The notes beneath the pieces are model-generated. The model saw only the letters and a program-made list of their open reading frames with translations, was not told the DNA's origin and did not search any database. From the NCBI GenBank assembly GCA_905207705.1, contig CAJLMA010000002.1, positions 372,001 to 436,000 on the forward strand: 64,000 bases of DNA. The letters run 5' to 3'. A program made the position numbers and the translations under genes. This stretch comes from an uncultured Prevotellaceae bacterium. GTDB lineage: Bacteria > Bacteroidota > Bacteroidia > Bacteroidales > Muribaculaceae. Positions 26,388 through 35,347 of this stretch are shown here, piece after piece; position 1 is the first letter of the stretch; each line of letters starts with the position of its first letter.

Positions 26388-27763
26388 CTTTCAATTATTG
26401 CCATATCTTCTTGCAATTTCTTTTCAAGCGTCAACCGTTGCTCTATCGTATTGCAGGCATACAATACCGTCGCGTGATTGCGCGACAAGCGCAACCCTAT
26501 GTTAGTCGACGAGAGCGGTGTGTATTTCTTGGCAAGATACATTACTATTTGACGTGCATCCGATATTTCACGCTTGCGCGATTTTCCATACAACAAATCG
26601 CTGTCGATATTGAAATGGGAACACACCGTTTCGGCAATCAAGTCGATTGTAACTTGCTTTTTGGAAATCTTCACCGCATTTGCAAGGACTGCCCTTGCAA
26701 GATCCATCGAAATCTCCTGATTGAGCATCGTGGCATGAGCCAGCAACGACACGATTATACCTTCAAGTTCCCTGATGCTGTCGGTGACATTCGAAGCTAT
26801 GTAGTCAAGGATATCTTGCGGTATGGACAACCCGTCTTGTCTTGCACGCATGTCAAGCACTTCTCTGCGCAATTGGTAATCGGGAGCACCGAGTTCCACA
26901 GTCATGCCCCATTTGAATCTTGACATGAGCCGTGGCACCATGCCGTCAAGATCCACCGGACGGCAGTCGCTCGACATAATCAATTGCTTCTGGTTCTGGT
27001 GCAAATGATTGAATATATGGAAGAACGTGTTTTGCGTGGCCGTCTTGCCTGCAAGATCCTGAATGTCGTCTATTATAAGCACATCTATACTCTGATAGAA
27101 GTTGATGAACTCATTCACCTTGTTGTTTTTTACCGCAGTGGTATATTGGCTTTCAAACACACGCGCAGTGAGATATAACACGCGACTGCGTGGATTGGTC
27201 TCCTTTATCTTGATTCCAATGGCTTCAATAAGGTGCGTCTTGCCAACTCCAGTAGGGCCGAACACAAACAACGGGTTGAAAGTCTTGCAACGAGGATCGG
27301 TAGCAATGGCCTTGCCTATGCTGACAGCGAGCTTGTTGCTCATGCTGTCGCAATAATTCTCAAAAGTGTATTTCGGGTTCAACTGAGGGTCGATGTCGCC
27401 ATACTCAACCTTGTGAAACGGATTCCCGGGTTGCTGCACCGACTGCTCATATTTACTAACAATGTGGCTTTTGGCCGAAGCTTCTACCGAAACTTCAGCA
27501 TCGGGCACATTATTTACCACTCCTACTATATACTTGACCCTGAACTTGCCAAATACTCTGGCAAAAGTCAAGTCAAGAAGATTGGAAAATTTGTTTTCCC
27601 ATTGTTCGGCAAAGAAATAGGATTTGACACGAAGTTCTATAACCCCGTTTTCAAAACTGACAAATTCCACAGGCTTGAACCAAGCCTCGAATTGCTCTGG
27701 TTTTACGTTGTCTTTTATTATTTCAAGACACTTTTCCCATCTATTATCTTGCCGGATATTCAT
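26372..27763 (-). CDS. dnaA: Chromosomal replication initiator DnaA
   Basis: A 463-residue AAA+ initiator that opens the replication origin. Domain I (residues 1-90) binds helicase partners; a short linker follows. Domain III has Walker A at 169-176 (GPTGVGKT) and Walker B with Asp232-Asp233 (VLIIDDIQDL). Domain IV carries the helix-turn-helix that reads DnaA boxes, with LSRNHATVLYACNTI. Length is normal. Genes classically beside dnaA in other phyla (dnaN, recF, gyrB) are absent. I see no cluster of TTATCCACA boxes beside it. Confidence 0.98.
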   Translation of the reverse strand: MNIRQDNRWEKCLEIIKDNVKPEQFEAWFKPVEFVSFENGVIELRVKSYFFAEQWENKFSNLLDLTFARVFGKFRVKYIVGVVNNVPDAEVSVEASAKSHIVSKYEQSVQQPGNPFHKVEYGDIDPQLNPKYTFENYCDSMSNKLAVSIGKAIATDPRCKTFNPLFVFGPTGVGKTHLIEAIGIKIKETNPRSRVLYLTARVFESQYTTAVKNNKVNEFINFYQSIDVLIIDDIQDLAGKTATQNTFFHIFNHLHQNQKQLIMSSDCRPVDLDGMVPRLMSRFKWGMTVELGAPDYQLRREVLDMRARQDGLSIPQDILDYIASNVTDSIRELEGIIVSLLAHATMLNQEISMDLARAVLANAVKISKKQVTIDLIAETVCSHFNIDSDLLYGKSRKREISDARQIVMYLAKKYTPLSSTNIGLRLSRNHATVLYACNTIEQRLTLEKKLQEDMAIIESELKQ

Positions 27764-27798
27764 TACAATGCTTGCCGTTTTAGTAGTTTTTCCAAGTA

Positions 27799-27828
27799 CA
27801 AAATTTCACAAAAAAAATGACATACAAA
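27799..27828 (-). promoter_or_regulatory. Candidate dnaA promoter
   Basis: Minus strand TTTG (27825-27828), 18 bases, AAATTTTG (27799-27806). One mismatch and a spacer one base short of the usual range. It would give a leader of about 30 bases. Confidence 0.38.
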
Positions 27829-27921
27829 AATCACTTTTTTTTTGGTTTTTAAAATACAATTATAACATTACTGAATTACAAGCCTTTGACATAAATCTGA
27901 TTACAAAGTGACCATCTAACA

Positions 27922-27936
27922 TGATTAAAATAATCA
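27922..27936. repeat. Perfect inverted repeat upstream of dnaA
   Basis: TGATTA, AAA, TAATCA. Symmetric 15-base site about 160 bases upstream of the dnaA start. It could be an operator or chance in AT-rich sequence. Confidence 0.35.
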
Positions 27937-28063
27937 CATAGTTGTATTTCAGCCATTTACAAGGCAAAACTCAAAATAGCACAAATTCATGAACTCAGAT
28001 ATTACAAAGCTGTGACACGCTAAAAATGCCTTGGTATTAAATCTATGTGACATTTATTTCGTC

Positions 28064-28099
28064 AAGGGCTTATTTAGAATGATTCTAAACAAGCCCCTT
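28064..28099 (-). terminator. Hairpin after mlaD
   Basis: AAGGGCTTATTTAGAA pairs with TTCTAAACAAGCCCCTT with one mismatch and one bulge, loop of 3. A long stem just after the mlaD stop; the T-run on the minus strand is poor. Confidence 0.6.
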
Positions 28100-28122
28100 C
28101 AGCAATTAATTCCTTCGTGTAA

Positions 28123-29022
28123 TCAGAATACCTTGAACGTCACATAACGCTTCGGATTCTTTCTCAAGTCAATCAATAATGAGTCCAGACTCATGACCGA
28201 ATTGTCAAGATGATCATACAGCGACGAGTCGTTAATAAGCAGACCGAGACTCGAATCCTCGCTATTTAATTTTGTTGTCAATGCGCTCAAATTGGCAGTA
28301 GTAGCATTGATGTGCATCATGGTCGAGTCGATAGGTATCTCTCGTAAACGGGAAGAAACCACAGCCAAGTCTCCCGATATGCTGTCGATATTGGTAGTGA
28401 CACTTTTCACATTGTCCATCACTTCAGGCAGCGAACCGCTCATCAAGTCGGCAAGTTGCCTTGAAGTCGTCTCAAGGTTGGCCGATATGGCATCGAGACG
28501 CTTCACCGAGGCAGTCAGAGCCGGATTTGCCACGATATTGTTAAGATTTGTCAATATGCTGTCGATTTTAGGCATCATCTCTACAATTCCCGGAAGCAGG
28601 TCGTCGCCTACTTTGTCCATCAGCCCCTTGGCATTGCCACCGGGGATATAATCCCCCACTTCGTAATAAGTCTTGTTCTGCGACATCTCCAACTGTATCT
28701 GAGCTGTCCCGAGCAAATCAAGAGCCACTACTGCTTTTGAATCCACCGGTACGCGCAAATCCTTTTCGAGGCTCAACAAAACTACCAATGCTCCCGAATC
28801 ATAGTCATATTGTATCTCTCGCACCTGACCAATTTGAAATCCGTTTATTGTCACCGGTGCCGATTCATTCAAACCTGCAACGTTATCAAACTTCGCATAA
28901 TAGAAATTCGCCGGTTTAAACAAGTTTATTCCTTTCAAATACTCTATTCCCCAAAACAGGACGGCCAAACTCACGATAACGGCGATGGCAATTTTTACTT
29001 CCTTTGAAAAATACTTCTTCAT
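28123..29022 (-). CDS. mlaD: MlaD-family MCE-domain phospholipid transport protein
   Basis: A 299-residue periplasmic lipid-shuttling protein held in the inner membrane by one N-terminal helix (residues about 10-26). The MCE domain follows (FYYAKFDNVAGLNESAPVTI to about residue 115, with GFQIGQVREI). The C-terminal part is a long predicted coiled-coil with many Ile/Leu/Asp/Ser heptads (PKIDSILTNLNNIVANPAL), longer than in E. coli MlaD and possibly spanning towards the outer membrane. It lies 23 bases after an amidase gene. Its expected ATPase and permease partners are at 34547-36097, separated by aroE, comEC and the WG lipoprotein. Confidence 0.92.
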   Translation of the reverse strand: MKKYFSKEVKIAIAVIVSLAVLFWGIEYLKGINLFKPANFYYAKFDNVAGLNESAPVTINGFQIGQVREIQYDYDSGALVVLLSLEKDLRVPVDSKAVVALDLLGTAQIQLEMSQNKTYYEVGDYIPGGNAKGLMDKVGDDLLPGIVEMMPKIDSILTNLNNIVANPALTASVKRLDAISANLETTSRQLADLMSGSLPEVMDNVKSVTTNIDSISGDLAVVSSRLREIPIDSTMMHINATTANLSALTTKLNSEDSSLGLLINDSSLYDHLDNSVMSLDSLLIDLRKNPKRYVTFKVF

Positions 29023-29045
29023 TATTCTTATATGCTTGATATTTT

Positions 29046-30137
29046 CTACTTCTTTAATTTGTCTCCTTCAAATTCCACGATGTAGGCATCCTTGAACTTG
29101 CGTTTCACCTTCTTCAATGTGGCCAAGGCCTCTTCATAACTCGGTGTCGCCCCATACAAATATTTGTACATTCGGCCATCTTTGTAACGCTCCACACCTT
29201 TAAGCCCCTTGAATTCACTTGAATTGCTCGGCAATTTGGATGCTCCCGCCAGAATTTGTATTTTGTAAGTTATTCCGCTGTCATTTTCCTCAACCTGTGA
29301 ACCAGCATGCTCATCGACCACCACATCTTCGGCAGGAGACGCATAAGCAGCCACAGTACCCGAATCGCCTAACTTCCTATATCTTTCGAACGCATTATAC
29401 AGAGCCTGAGCCAACTTCTCTTGTCCGTCATCCGAACGCATGAACTTTTCTTGCGTCGGATTGCAGATAAAATCAAGCTCAACAAGGACTGCCGGCATAC
29501 TCGTCTTGTACAAAACAAGAAATCCTGCCTGGCGCACTCCACGATCAACCCTCTTGGCAGTGCTTTTGAATTCTTCCTGCACAAGCGATGCAAAGTTCAC
29601 ACTTTGCGCCATGTGCTGGTTTTGATTTATTTCAAATATAATGTATGATTCAGAAGAATTAGGGTCAAATCCTTGATAAGTCGTCGAGTAATCCTCTTCA
29701 AGCGCAATTACCGAGTTTTCGCGCATGGCCACTGCAAGATTCTCCTTTGTACGATGCAATCCCAGCGTGTAGGTTGAAGAGCCTTGGACAGTATTGCGTC
29801 CTTTAGCCCTTTTGTCGAGAGAATTAGTGTGTATCGATACAAATAAGTCGCCTTTTGCGTCATTCGCTATATTGGCACGCTCTTGCAAGGTCACATACTT
29901 GTCGCGCTTTCGTGTGTAAACCACATCTACATCGTCCATGTTCTTCTCAACAAGTGCACCGAATTTTAACGCGACATCGAGATTCACATTCTTTTCATTA
30001 GTCTTGACTCCCGGAGCTCCTATGTCCTTACCTCCGTGGCCGGCATCTATGACGAGCACAAAATTTTTACTTTCCGCATCAAACGGAAAAAGCAAAATGC
30101 CAATCAAAACTATAATAGATAATGATAATTGCTTCAT
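29046..30137 (-). CDS. N-acetylmuramoyl-L-alanine amidase with SPOR-like C-terminus
   Basis: A 363-residue exported zinc amidase that cuts the bond between MurNAc and the stem peptide, as AmiA/B/C do in cell separation. Signal peptide residues 1-23. Zinc-site residues include His34 (IDAGHGGKDIGAPG), Glu48 (TNEKNVNLD) and His103 (VSIHTNS), with the later Glu in VLVELDFICNP. Residues about 285-360 (YKIQILAGASKLPSNSSEFK and on) look like a SPOR domain that binds peptidoglycan stripped of stem peptides at the division site. Minus-strand TATTTTTG at 30229-30236 is a minus-7 box. It is co-transcribed with mlaD. Confidence 0.92.
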   Translation of the reverse strand: MKQLSLSIIVLIGILLFPFDAESKNFVLVIDAGHGGKDIGAPGVKTNEKNVNLDVALKFGALVEKNMDDVDVVYTRKRDKYVTLQERANIANDAKGDLFVSIHTNSLDKRAKGRNTVQGSSTYTLGLHRTKENLAVAMRENSVIALEEDYSTTYQGFDPNSSESYIIFEINQNQHMAQSVNFASLVQEEFKSTAKRVDRGVRQAGFLVLYKTSMPAVLVELDFICNPTQEKFMRSDDGQEKLAQALYNAFERYRKLGDSGTVAAYASPAEDVVVDEHAGSQVEENDSGITYKIQILAGASKLPSNSSEFKGLKGVERYKDGRMYKYLYGATPSYEEALATLKKVKRKFKDAYIVEFEGDKLKK

Positions 30138-30327
30138 TTTATCAATTGAACCGGAAGCGCACCGCGTTTCCTTGTCTTAATTAACCACACATTCAGCTCT
30201 GAGATGACACAACGAGCCTAAAACGTTGCAAAAATAACAATTAAAGACAAATTACGGGTTGAATCAAACGGAAATTTATGCGACAATTCCCTTTTTTGCT
30301 AAAGAAAAGGAGAAATGTAATTGATTT

Positions 30328-30359
30328 TTTCTTTTTACGTTTATTTTTATTTAAATTTG
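30328..30359 (+). promoter_or_regulatory. Promoter of the aroE-comEC operon
   Basis: TTTC (30328-30331), 20 bases, TAAATTTG (30352-30359). Exact minus-7 box, one mismatch in minus-33; leader about 20 bases before the aroE ATG. Confidence 0.62.
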
Positions 30360-30385
30360 CATTTAAGTAAAAATTAGCGAAAAAC

Positions 30386-31165
30386 ATGCAAACGTCACGA
30401 TCTCACAAAATTTACGGTTTGATTGGGTATCCGCTGGTTCATTCGTTCTCAAAAGCGTATTTCAACCAAAAATTTGAATCAGAAAATATTGATGCAGAAT
30501 ACATCAACTTTGAAATACCCGACATAAACATGCTGATGGAAGTCATAAGCGAATATGACAACATCAGCGGCTTGAACGTGACAATTCCTTATAAAGAAAA
30601 GGTGATTCCTTTCCTCGACTCGCTCGACAGCGATGCCGAGAAAATTGGCGCGGTAAACGTCATAAAAATCATACGGACGAAAAACAAATTGGAACTGAAA
30701 GGTTACAACTCCGATGTCATAGGCTTCGGACAATCGATAAAGGAATTCATAACTCCATCGCGCAAAAAAGCCCTTGTGCTCGGAACGGGAGGTGCCGCCA
30801 AAGCCATTTGCCACGGCCTTAAAAAACTTGGCGTTGAACCTCAACTCGTGTCAAGACATAAAAGTGCCAAGACATTGACATACGAAGAACTTACTAAAGC
30901 CGACATCGCAAACCATAAAATCATAGTAAACACCACGCCGCTCGGAATGTACCCTCACACTGACGAATGTCCCAACATTCCTTACAGATTCTTGACACCC
31001 GACCATGTGTGCTATGACTTGCTTTACAATCCCGATGAAACTTTATTCATGAAAAAATCCAAAGAATACGGTGCCATTACTAAAAATGGGCTGGAAATGC
31101 TGTTACTGCAAGCATTCGTTGCCTATGAAATATGGACATCCGACTCTTGGTCGGGAACCCTGTAA
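30386..31165 (+). CDS. aroE: Shikimate dehydrogenase
   Basis: A 259-residue NADPH enzyme that reduces 3-dehydroshikimate to shikimate in aromatic amino acid synthesis. The substrate site has SFSKAYFN near residue 20, catalytic Lys70 in NVTIPYKEK and Asp110 in GYNSD. The NADP-binding loop is VLGTGGAAKAICHGLKKLG, followed by NTTPLGMYP. Slightly short, as usual in Bacteroidetes. The ComEC gene starts 33 bases later and is likely co-transcribed. Confidence 0.95.
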   Translation: MQTSRSHKIYGLIGYPLVHSFSKAYFNQKFESENIDAEYINFEIPDINMLMEVISEYDNISGLNVTIPYKEKVIPFLDSLDSDAEKIGAVNVIKIIRTKNKLELKGYNSDVIGFGQSIKEFITPSRKKALVLGTGGAAKAICHGLKKLGVEPQLVSRHKSAKTLTYEELTKADIANHKIIVNTTPLGMYPHTDECPNIPYRFLTPDHVCYDLLYNPDETLFMKKSKEYGAITKNGLEMLLLQAFVAYEIWTSDSWSGTL

Positions 31166-31198
31166 ACCGCATTCTGCTTTTTTTGATATTGCCATGAA

Positions 31199-33268
31199 AT
31201 GAAACTGCCCGACAAAGCTCCATTGATGCGGCTCGTGCTTCCGTTAGCAGCCGGGATATTGCTTTCTGAGTGGTTCATTGTCGACAGTTGGATTCTTTCA
31301 GTCCTGTTTTTCCTTATCATCGCAGCAATAATTTGCTGCAGGATGTTTACGCGGAAAAGCCCGACAGCTTCCCTACGAGCCATACCCTTAATCTCCATTT
31401 GCACAATGCTGGCTGCAACATGCGTCGGATGGATAGCCGGCATATATACTACTCCCACCGAAATTGATTTAAAACTGATTGACGGACAACAGGTACCTGC
31501 AAAAATAACCTATGTCGAAATAAAGGATTTCTCTACTTCGGCCGAAGCTACGATATTTGCTGCATCCGACAACGACTCCACGGAATACCGTTTAAAAATC
31601 CCGGTCAGATTATCCATCCAAGGCAATGACTACTCTCTCACCGAAGGCGACTGGATAACATTCAAGGCTGCACTACAACCAATAAAAACTCTTGGGAATC
31701 CCGATGAATTTGACTACGCGACCTACATGAGGCACCACGGCATCTTATATTCACAATTCCTAAAACGCGATGAATACGTCAAACTCGGCACCTCAACCGA
31801 CATGTTCACTCTCGCAAGAAATGTCCAACGCTCGTTCATCAATGCAGTCATAGAATCAAGCATGTCGCCATCCACGCAACGATTCCTATGCACCATTTTG
31901 CTGGGAGAATCATCCTATCTCGACCCTGATGTCAGAGATGATTTTTCCCATGCCGGCATAGCCCACATTCTTGCCTTGAGCGGCCTTCACATGGGCATCA
32001 TAATATCAATTGTGTTTTTCATCCTTAAGCCTCTCGATTACATTAGATTGAGACATGTGAAAATATTCATTGCAATGGCATGTATCATAGCCTACCTGTT
32101 CATTACCGGAATGTCGGCATCGGCTGTAAGGGCTACAATCATGATTATGTTCGTGCTGACGGCTCGACTCACATATCGACGATACAGTAGCCTGAACGCC
32201 CTTTTCGGCTCGGCACTGCTGATTCTTGCATTCACACCCGACTCCCTGTATGATGTAGGATTCCAACTCAGCTTCATGTCGGTCCTGTCCATATTGCTTT
32301 TGTATGACAGGTTCGGGAAATTCCTGACACAGAAGAAAAAATTGCGCAGCCTGCTGTCATCTATCGCAATTACCACAGTTGCAACGCTCGGGACAGCTGC
32401 CATATCGGCCTACTACTTCCATGTCATCCCCATTTTATCGATATTTTCCAATATTATCGTCCTACCCTTACTTCCTCTCTATATAAGCATCGGATTGATA
32501 CACACCATCCTGCTTGCAGCAGGCATCGAATTCATCGAGTTGTCTTGGCTGCTCGACAAGGCCACCTGGTTGCTCACTGCAATAGCCGATGCCGTCAACA
32601 TGATGCCTCTATCATCAATAAGCTCCATCCATATGTCAGGCATCACGCTTGCACTGCTTATGCTTCTGTATCTGCTCATCGTAATGTTTGCCTACGGTAC
32701 AAGCCACAAGCAATATATAATTACCATCCTTTCAACCATATTCGCAATAACGACATGCGACACAATTGAACGGCTGCGAATGCCGCAATCTGGATTTGTA
32801 ATCCAAAATAATTACTCATCTACACCTATCTTGTACTTCAACAACCACAAAGCCTGTTTATGGAGCGAAGACACAACAACCACAATAACCCAATACAAAC
32901 GCAATAACGCAAAGTTTCTCGCTTCACACGATATAAATTCAATCACCCGATTCTCTCCGATGCAATCAGCCGATTGCTACTTCAACCCTCCGTTCGCTTT
33001 TATCAACTGTAAACGGCTGGCAATAATAACGGAAACCAAATGGAGGCACTACAAAGCCCGAAAACCCGTCAAAATAGATTACCTGATAATAACCAAAAGC
33101 TATTATGGCAACATCTCCGACCTGCTCGACACATTCGATCCGGACACAATAGTCCTGTCGGGAGCAATATATGAAGACAAAGCCCTAGATCTCATACGCG
33201 AAGCCCATGACCTGCATGTAAATCTACATAACTTGAAAACCGACGGCGCAATCTTCATTCACGACTGA
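31199..33268 (+). CDS. ComEC/Rec2 family inner membrane protein
   Basis: A 689-residue polytopic membrane protein. N-terminal hydrophobic segments and a DUF4131-like beta domain (residues about 90-180) precede the Competence domain with LGESSYLDPDVRDDFSHAGI, HILALSGLHMGII and SAVRATIMI, the hallmark of ComEC channels that carry single-stranded DNA across the inner membrane. The region after about residue 510 lies where many homologues carry a metallo-beta-lactamase-like nuclease, but here no HxHxDH metal motif is visible, so it looks degenerate or absent. Whether the organism is competent is unknown. Confidence 0.88.
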   Translation: MKLPDKAPLMRLVLPLAAGILLSEWFIVDSWILSVLFFLIIAAIICCRMFTRKSPTASLRAIPLISICTMLAATCVGWIAGIYTTPTEIDLKLIDGQQVPAKITYVEIKDFSTSAEATIFAASDNDSTEYRLKIPVRLSIQGNDYSLTEGDWITFKAALQPIKTLGNPDEFDYATYMRHHGILYSQFLKRDEYVKLGTSTDMFTLARNVQRSFINAVIESSMSPSTQRFLCTILLGESSYLDPDVRDDFSHAGIAHILALSGLHMGIIISIVFFILKPLDYIRLRHVKIFIAMACIIAYLFITGMSASAVRATIMIMFVLTARLTYRRYSSLNALFGSALLILAFTPDSLYDVGFQLSFMSVLSILLLYDRFGKFLTQKKKLRSLLSSIAITTVATLGTAAISAYYFHVIPILSIFSNIIVLPLLPLYISIGLIHTILLAAGIEFIELSWLLDKATWLLTAIADAVNMMPLSSISSIHMSGITLALLMLLYLLIVMFAYGTSHKQYIITILSTIFAITTCDTIERLRMPQSGFVIQNNYSSTPILYFNNHKACLWSEDTTTTITQYKRNNAKFLASHDINSITRFSPMQSADCYFNPPFAFINCKRLAIITETKWRHYKARKPVKIDYLIITKSYYGNISDLLDTFDPDTIVLSGAIYEDKALDLIREAHDLHVNLHNLKTDGAIFIHD

Positions 33269-33305
33269 ATCTTCATCCATTTGACACTGTAATCAAATGC
33301 AGATG

Positions 33306-33337
33306 CTTGTATATAAAACTGTTTTTATATAATTTTG
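33306..33337 (+). promoter_or_regulatory. Promoter of the WG-repeat lipoprotein
   Basis: CTTG (33306-33309), 20 bases, TAATTTTG (33330-33337). Exact minus-7 box, one mismatch in minus-33; leader about 20 bases. Confidence 0.58.
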
Positions 33338-33362
33338 ATTCAGAAACATAACACCGCCAATT

Positions 33363-34448
33363 ATGAAAAACCGGCTCCGTCACATTATAACCTCAGCGCA
33401 GATAAGCACAATTGCTGCAATGATGATTGCTGCTTGCAACAACAACACGCCAGAATCAATAGAAACATACGAAATAAACGGGAAATACGGGCTTAAGGAC
33501 AAATCTTCGGGCAGGACAATAACAGATGCCAAGTTTGATTTCATATCAGATTTTTCCGAAGGACTCGCAGCTGCATCCATAGGAGGCAATTGGGGGTATG
33601 TCGACGCTTCAGGGAAAACAGCAATACCGTTCACTTTCAAAGAAGCCTGCAATTTCTTCGATGGGTTGGCCATAGTGGCTGATGATGACGGATACATGTT
33701 TATCACACCGAAAGGGGAAAAAGCCTTTGAAATGGAATTTGAGGATGCGTCATATTTCTCAAACGGTTTGGCCGCAGTCATGGCACAAGGCAACTGGGGA
33801 TACATCGACAAGTCCGGAAAATGGAAAATTGAAGCCATATATGAATATGCAGGTTCTTTTTCCCCCGACTCGTTAGCCCTTGTAGCCAAAGATGGCAAAT
33901 GCGGTTTCATCGATAAATCGGGTAAAGAAATAGCAAAAATCCAATACGATGAGTGCTCCGAATTTTCCGAGGGACTGGCCCTCGTCAAACTTGACGGCAA
34001 ATGCGGTTTCATCGACAAATCGGGGGAAATGGCAATCCCGAACATCTATGACGAAGCTTGGGATTTCTCCGAAAACCGTGCGGCAATATCAATTGACGGC
34101 AAGGAAGGATTCATCGATAAATCAGGACGTGTTGTGGCAGAACCTCAATACGACAATACTTTCCCCTTTTGCGAGGGACTTGCTGCTGTCGAGAAAAATA
34201 ACAAATGGGGATTCATTGACTCCGTTGGCAATGTCGTTATCCAATTCAAATATGACAAGGCGTGGTGGTTCTCGGACGGACTTGCAAGAGTGGAAAAGAA
34301 CTGGAAAAAGGGATTTATCGACAAATCGGGCAATGAAGTCATCCCTATAATCTACAGTTGGGCTTCATGGTTCTCAGAAGGAAAAGCCGAGGTAAGGCTC
34401 GGCAATGAAACATTCCATATCGACACCAAAGGAAACAGACTCGATTAA
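33363..34448 (+). CDS. WG-repeat lipoprotein
   Basis: A 361-residue lipoprotein with lipobox MIAAC (Cys25). From about residue 37 it is built of nine full WG repeats of about 34 residues and one partial, each around W/K-G-(F/Y)-I-D-K-S-G followed by a hydrophobic (F)SEGLA segment; examples are NWGYIDKSGK, KCGFIDKSGK and KWGFIDSVGN. Repeats 4-7 are the most alike. WG-repeat proteins are thought to fold as beta structures that bind partners, but no activity is established. The third repeat lacks the WG core (DGYMFITPKG). It has its own promoter and converges with the MlaF gene. Confidence 0.88.
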   Translation: MKNRLRHIITSAQISTIAAMMIAACNNNTPESIETYEINGKYGLKDKSSGRTITDAKFDFISDFSEGLAAASIGGNWGYVDASGKTAIPFTFKEACNFFDGLAIVADDDGYMFITPKGEKAFEMEFEDASYFSNGLAAVMAQGNWGYIDKSGKWKIEAIYEYAGSFSPDSLALVAKDGKCGFIDKSGKEIAKIQYDECSEFSEGLALVKLDGKCGFIDKSGEMAIPNIYDEAWDFSENRAAISIDGKEGFIDKSGRVVAEPQYDNTFPFCEGLAAVEKNNKWGFIDSVGNVVIQFKYDKAWWFSDGLARVEKNWKKGFIDKSGNEVIPIIYSWASWFSEGKAEVRLGNETFHIDTKGNRLD

Positions 34449-34481
34449 ATCGCACCTTACTCGCATACATGTACAAAAAAT

Positions 34482-34513
34482 GGCATGAGAAACATTTTGT
34501 CATTCCTCATGCC
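34482..34513 (-). terminator. Terminator between the WG gene and mlaF
   Basis: GGCATGAG (34482-34489) pairs with CTCATGCC (34506-34513). On the minus strand it is followed by ATTTTTT, so it best serves the mlaE-mlaF transcript. Confidence 0.72.
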
Positions 34514-34546
34514 TGTATCATATATGACCATTGAGATCTCCCGTAA

Positions 34547-35326
34547 TTACTGTTTCTTGCTTCCGGCTATGTAATTGTGCATCTCCTTTACCTGCATAAA
34601 CAGTCGTGTTGCAAACACAAAATTGTTCAAGGCGTCGTTATCGCTATCGTAAATCTCGTTTTTATTACCTATCCATCCACATTGCCCCTTGTTCACAAAC
34701 AATATGTTCTCGCCTATTCCAAGCACCGAGTTCATATCGTGAGTGTTTATTATGGTCGTTATTCCATATTCATGAGTAATATCACTAAGCAACTCGTCAA
34801 TGAGAATCGATGTCTTCGGGTCAAGACCCGAGTTTGGCTCATCGCAAAACAAGTATTTTGGATTCAATGCGATGGCACGCGCAATAGCAACACGTTTCTG
34901 CATTCCTCCACTTAATTCCGACGGATACTTGTTGTTGGCATCCTTAAGATTCACCCTTTCGATGCAAAACTCAGCCCGTTCCTTCATTTCGGCGTTGCTC
35001 ATCCCAGAAAACATCATCAGCGGAAACATCACGTTTCCAAGCACGGTTTCCGAGTCAAACAGGGCTGAACCTTGAAACAACATCCCGATTTCTTTGCGAA
35101 GCTCCTTCACTTGTCTACCGTCCATTTTGGTTATGTCTCGGCCGTCATACAAAATCTCGCCTTCTTCAGGCTTTACAAGCCCGACAATACTTTTCATCAA
35201 TACGGTCTTTCCCGAGCCGCTCAAGCCTATGATAAGATTTGTCTTGCCGTCATAGAATTTCGCGCTAATCCCTTTCAAGACCTGCTTGCCGTCAAATGAC
35301 TTGTTTATGTTCCTTACTTCTATCAT
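34547..35326 (-). CDS. mlaF: MlaF-type ABC transporter ATPase
   Basis: A 259-residue ATPase that powers the MCE phospholipid transporter. Walker A is GLSGSGKT (residues 34-41), the signature is LSGGMQKRVAIARAIA, Walker B is LFCDEPNSGLDP, and the switch His lies in INTHDM. The length and the ELRKEIGMLFQ Q-loop match MlaF. It follows mlaE by 21 bases. The MCE subunit mlaD is about 5.5 kb away on the same strand in another operon, and no MlaB or MlaC gene is seen. Confidence 0.95.
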   Translation of the reverse strand: MIEVRNINKSFDGKQVLKGISAKFYDGKTNLIIGLSGSGKTVLMKSIVGLVKPEEGEILYDGRDITKMDGRQVKELRKEIGMLFQGSALFDSETVLGNVMFPLMMFSGMSNAEMKERAEFCIERVNLKDANNKYPSELSGGMQKRVAIARAIALNPKYLFCDEPNSGLDPKTSILIDELLSDITHEYGITTIINTHDMNSVLGIGENILFVNKGQCGWIGNKNEIYDSDNDALNNFVFATRLFMQVKEMHNYIAGSKKQ

Positions 35327-35347
35327 GATGACTCCTTCTTTCCAATT

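Larger units (their letters stand above)
27764..28122. other. 359-base intergenic region upstream of dnaA
   Basis: AT-rich, without a convincing gene. It holds a candidate dnaA promoter (27799-27828), a perfect 15-base inverted repeat (27922-27936) and the terminator of mlaD (28064-28099). No consensus DnaA boxes are visible, so an origin here is not supported. Confidence 0.55.
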
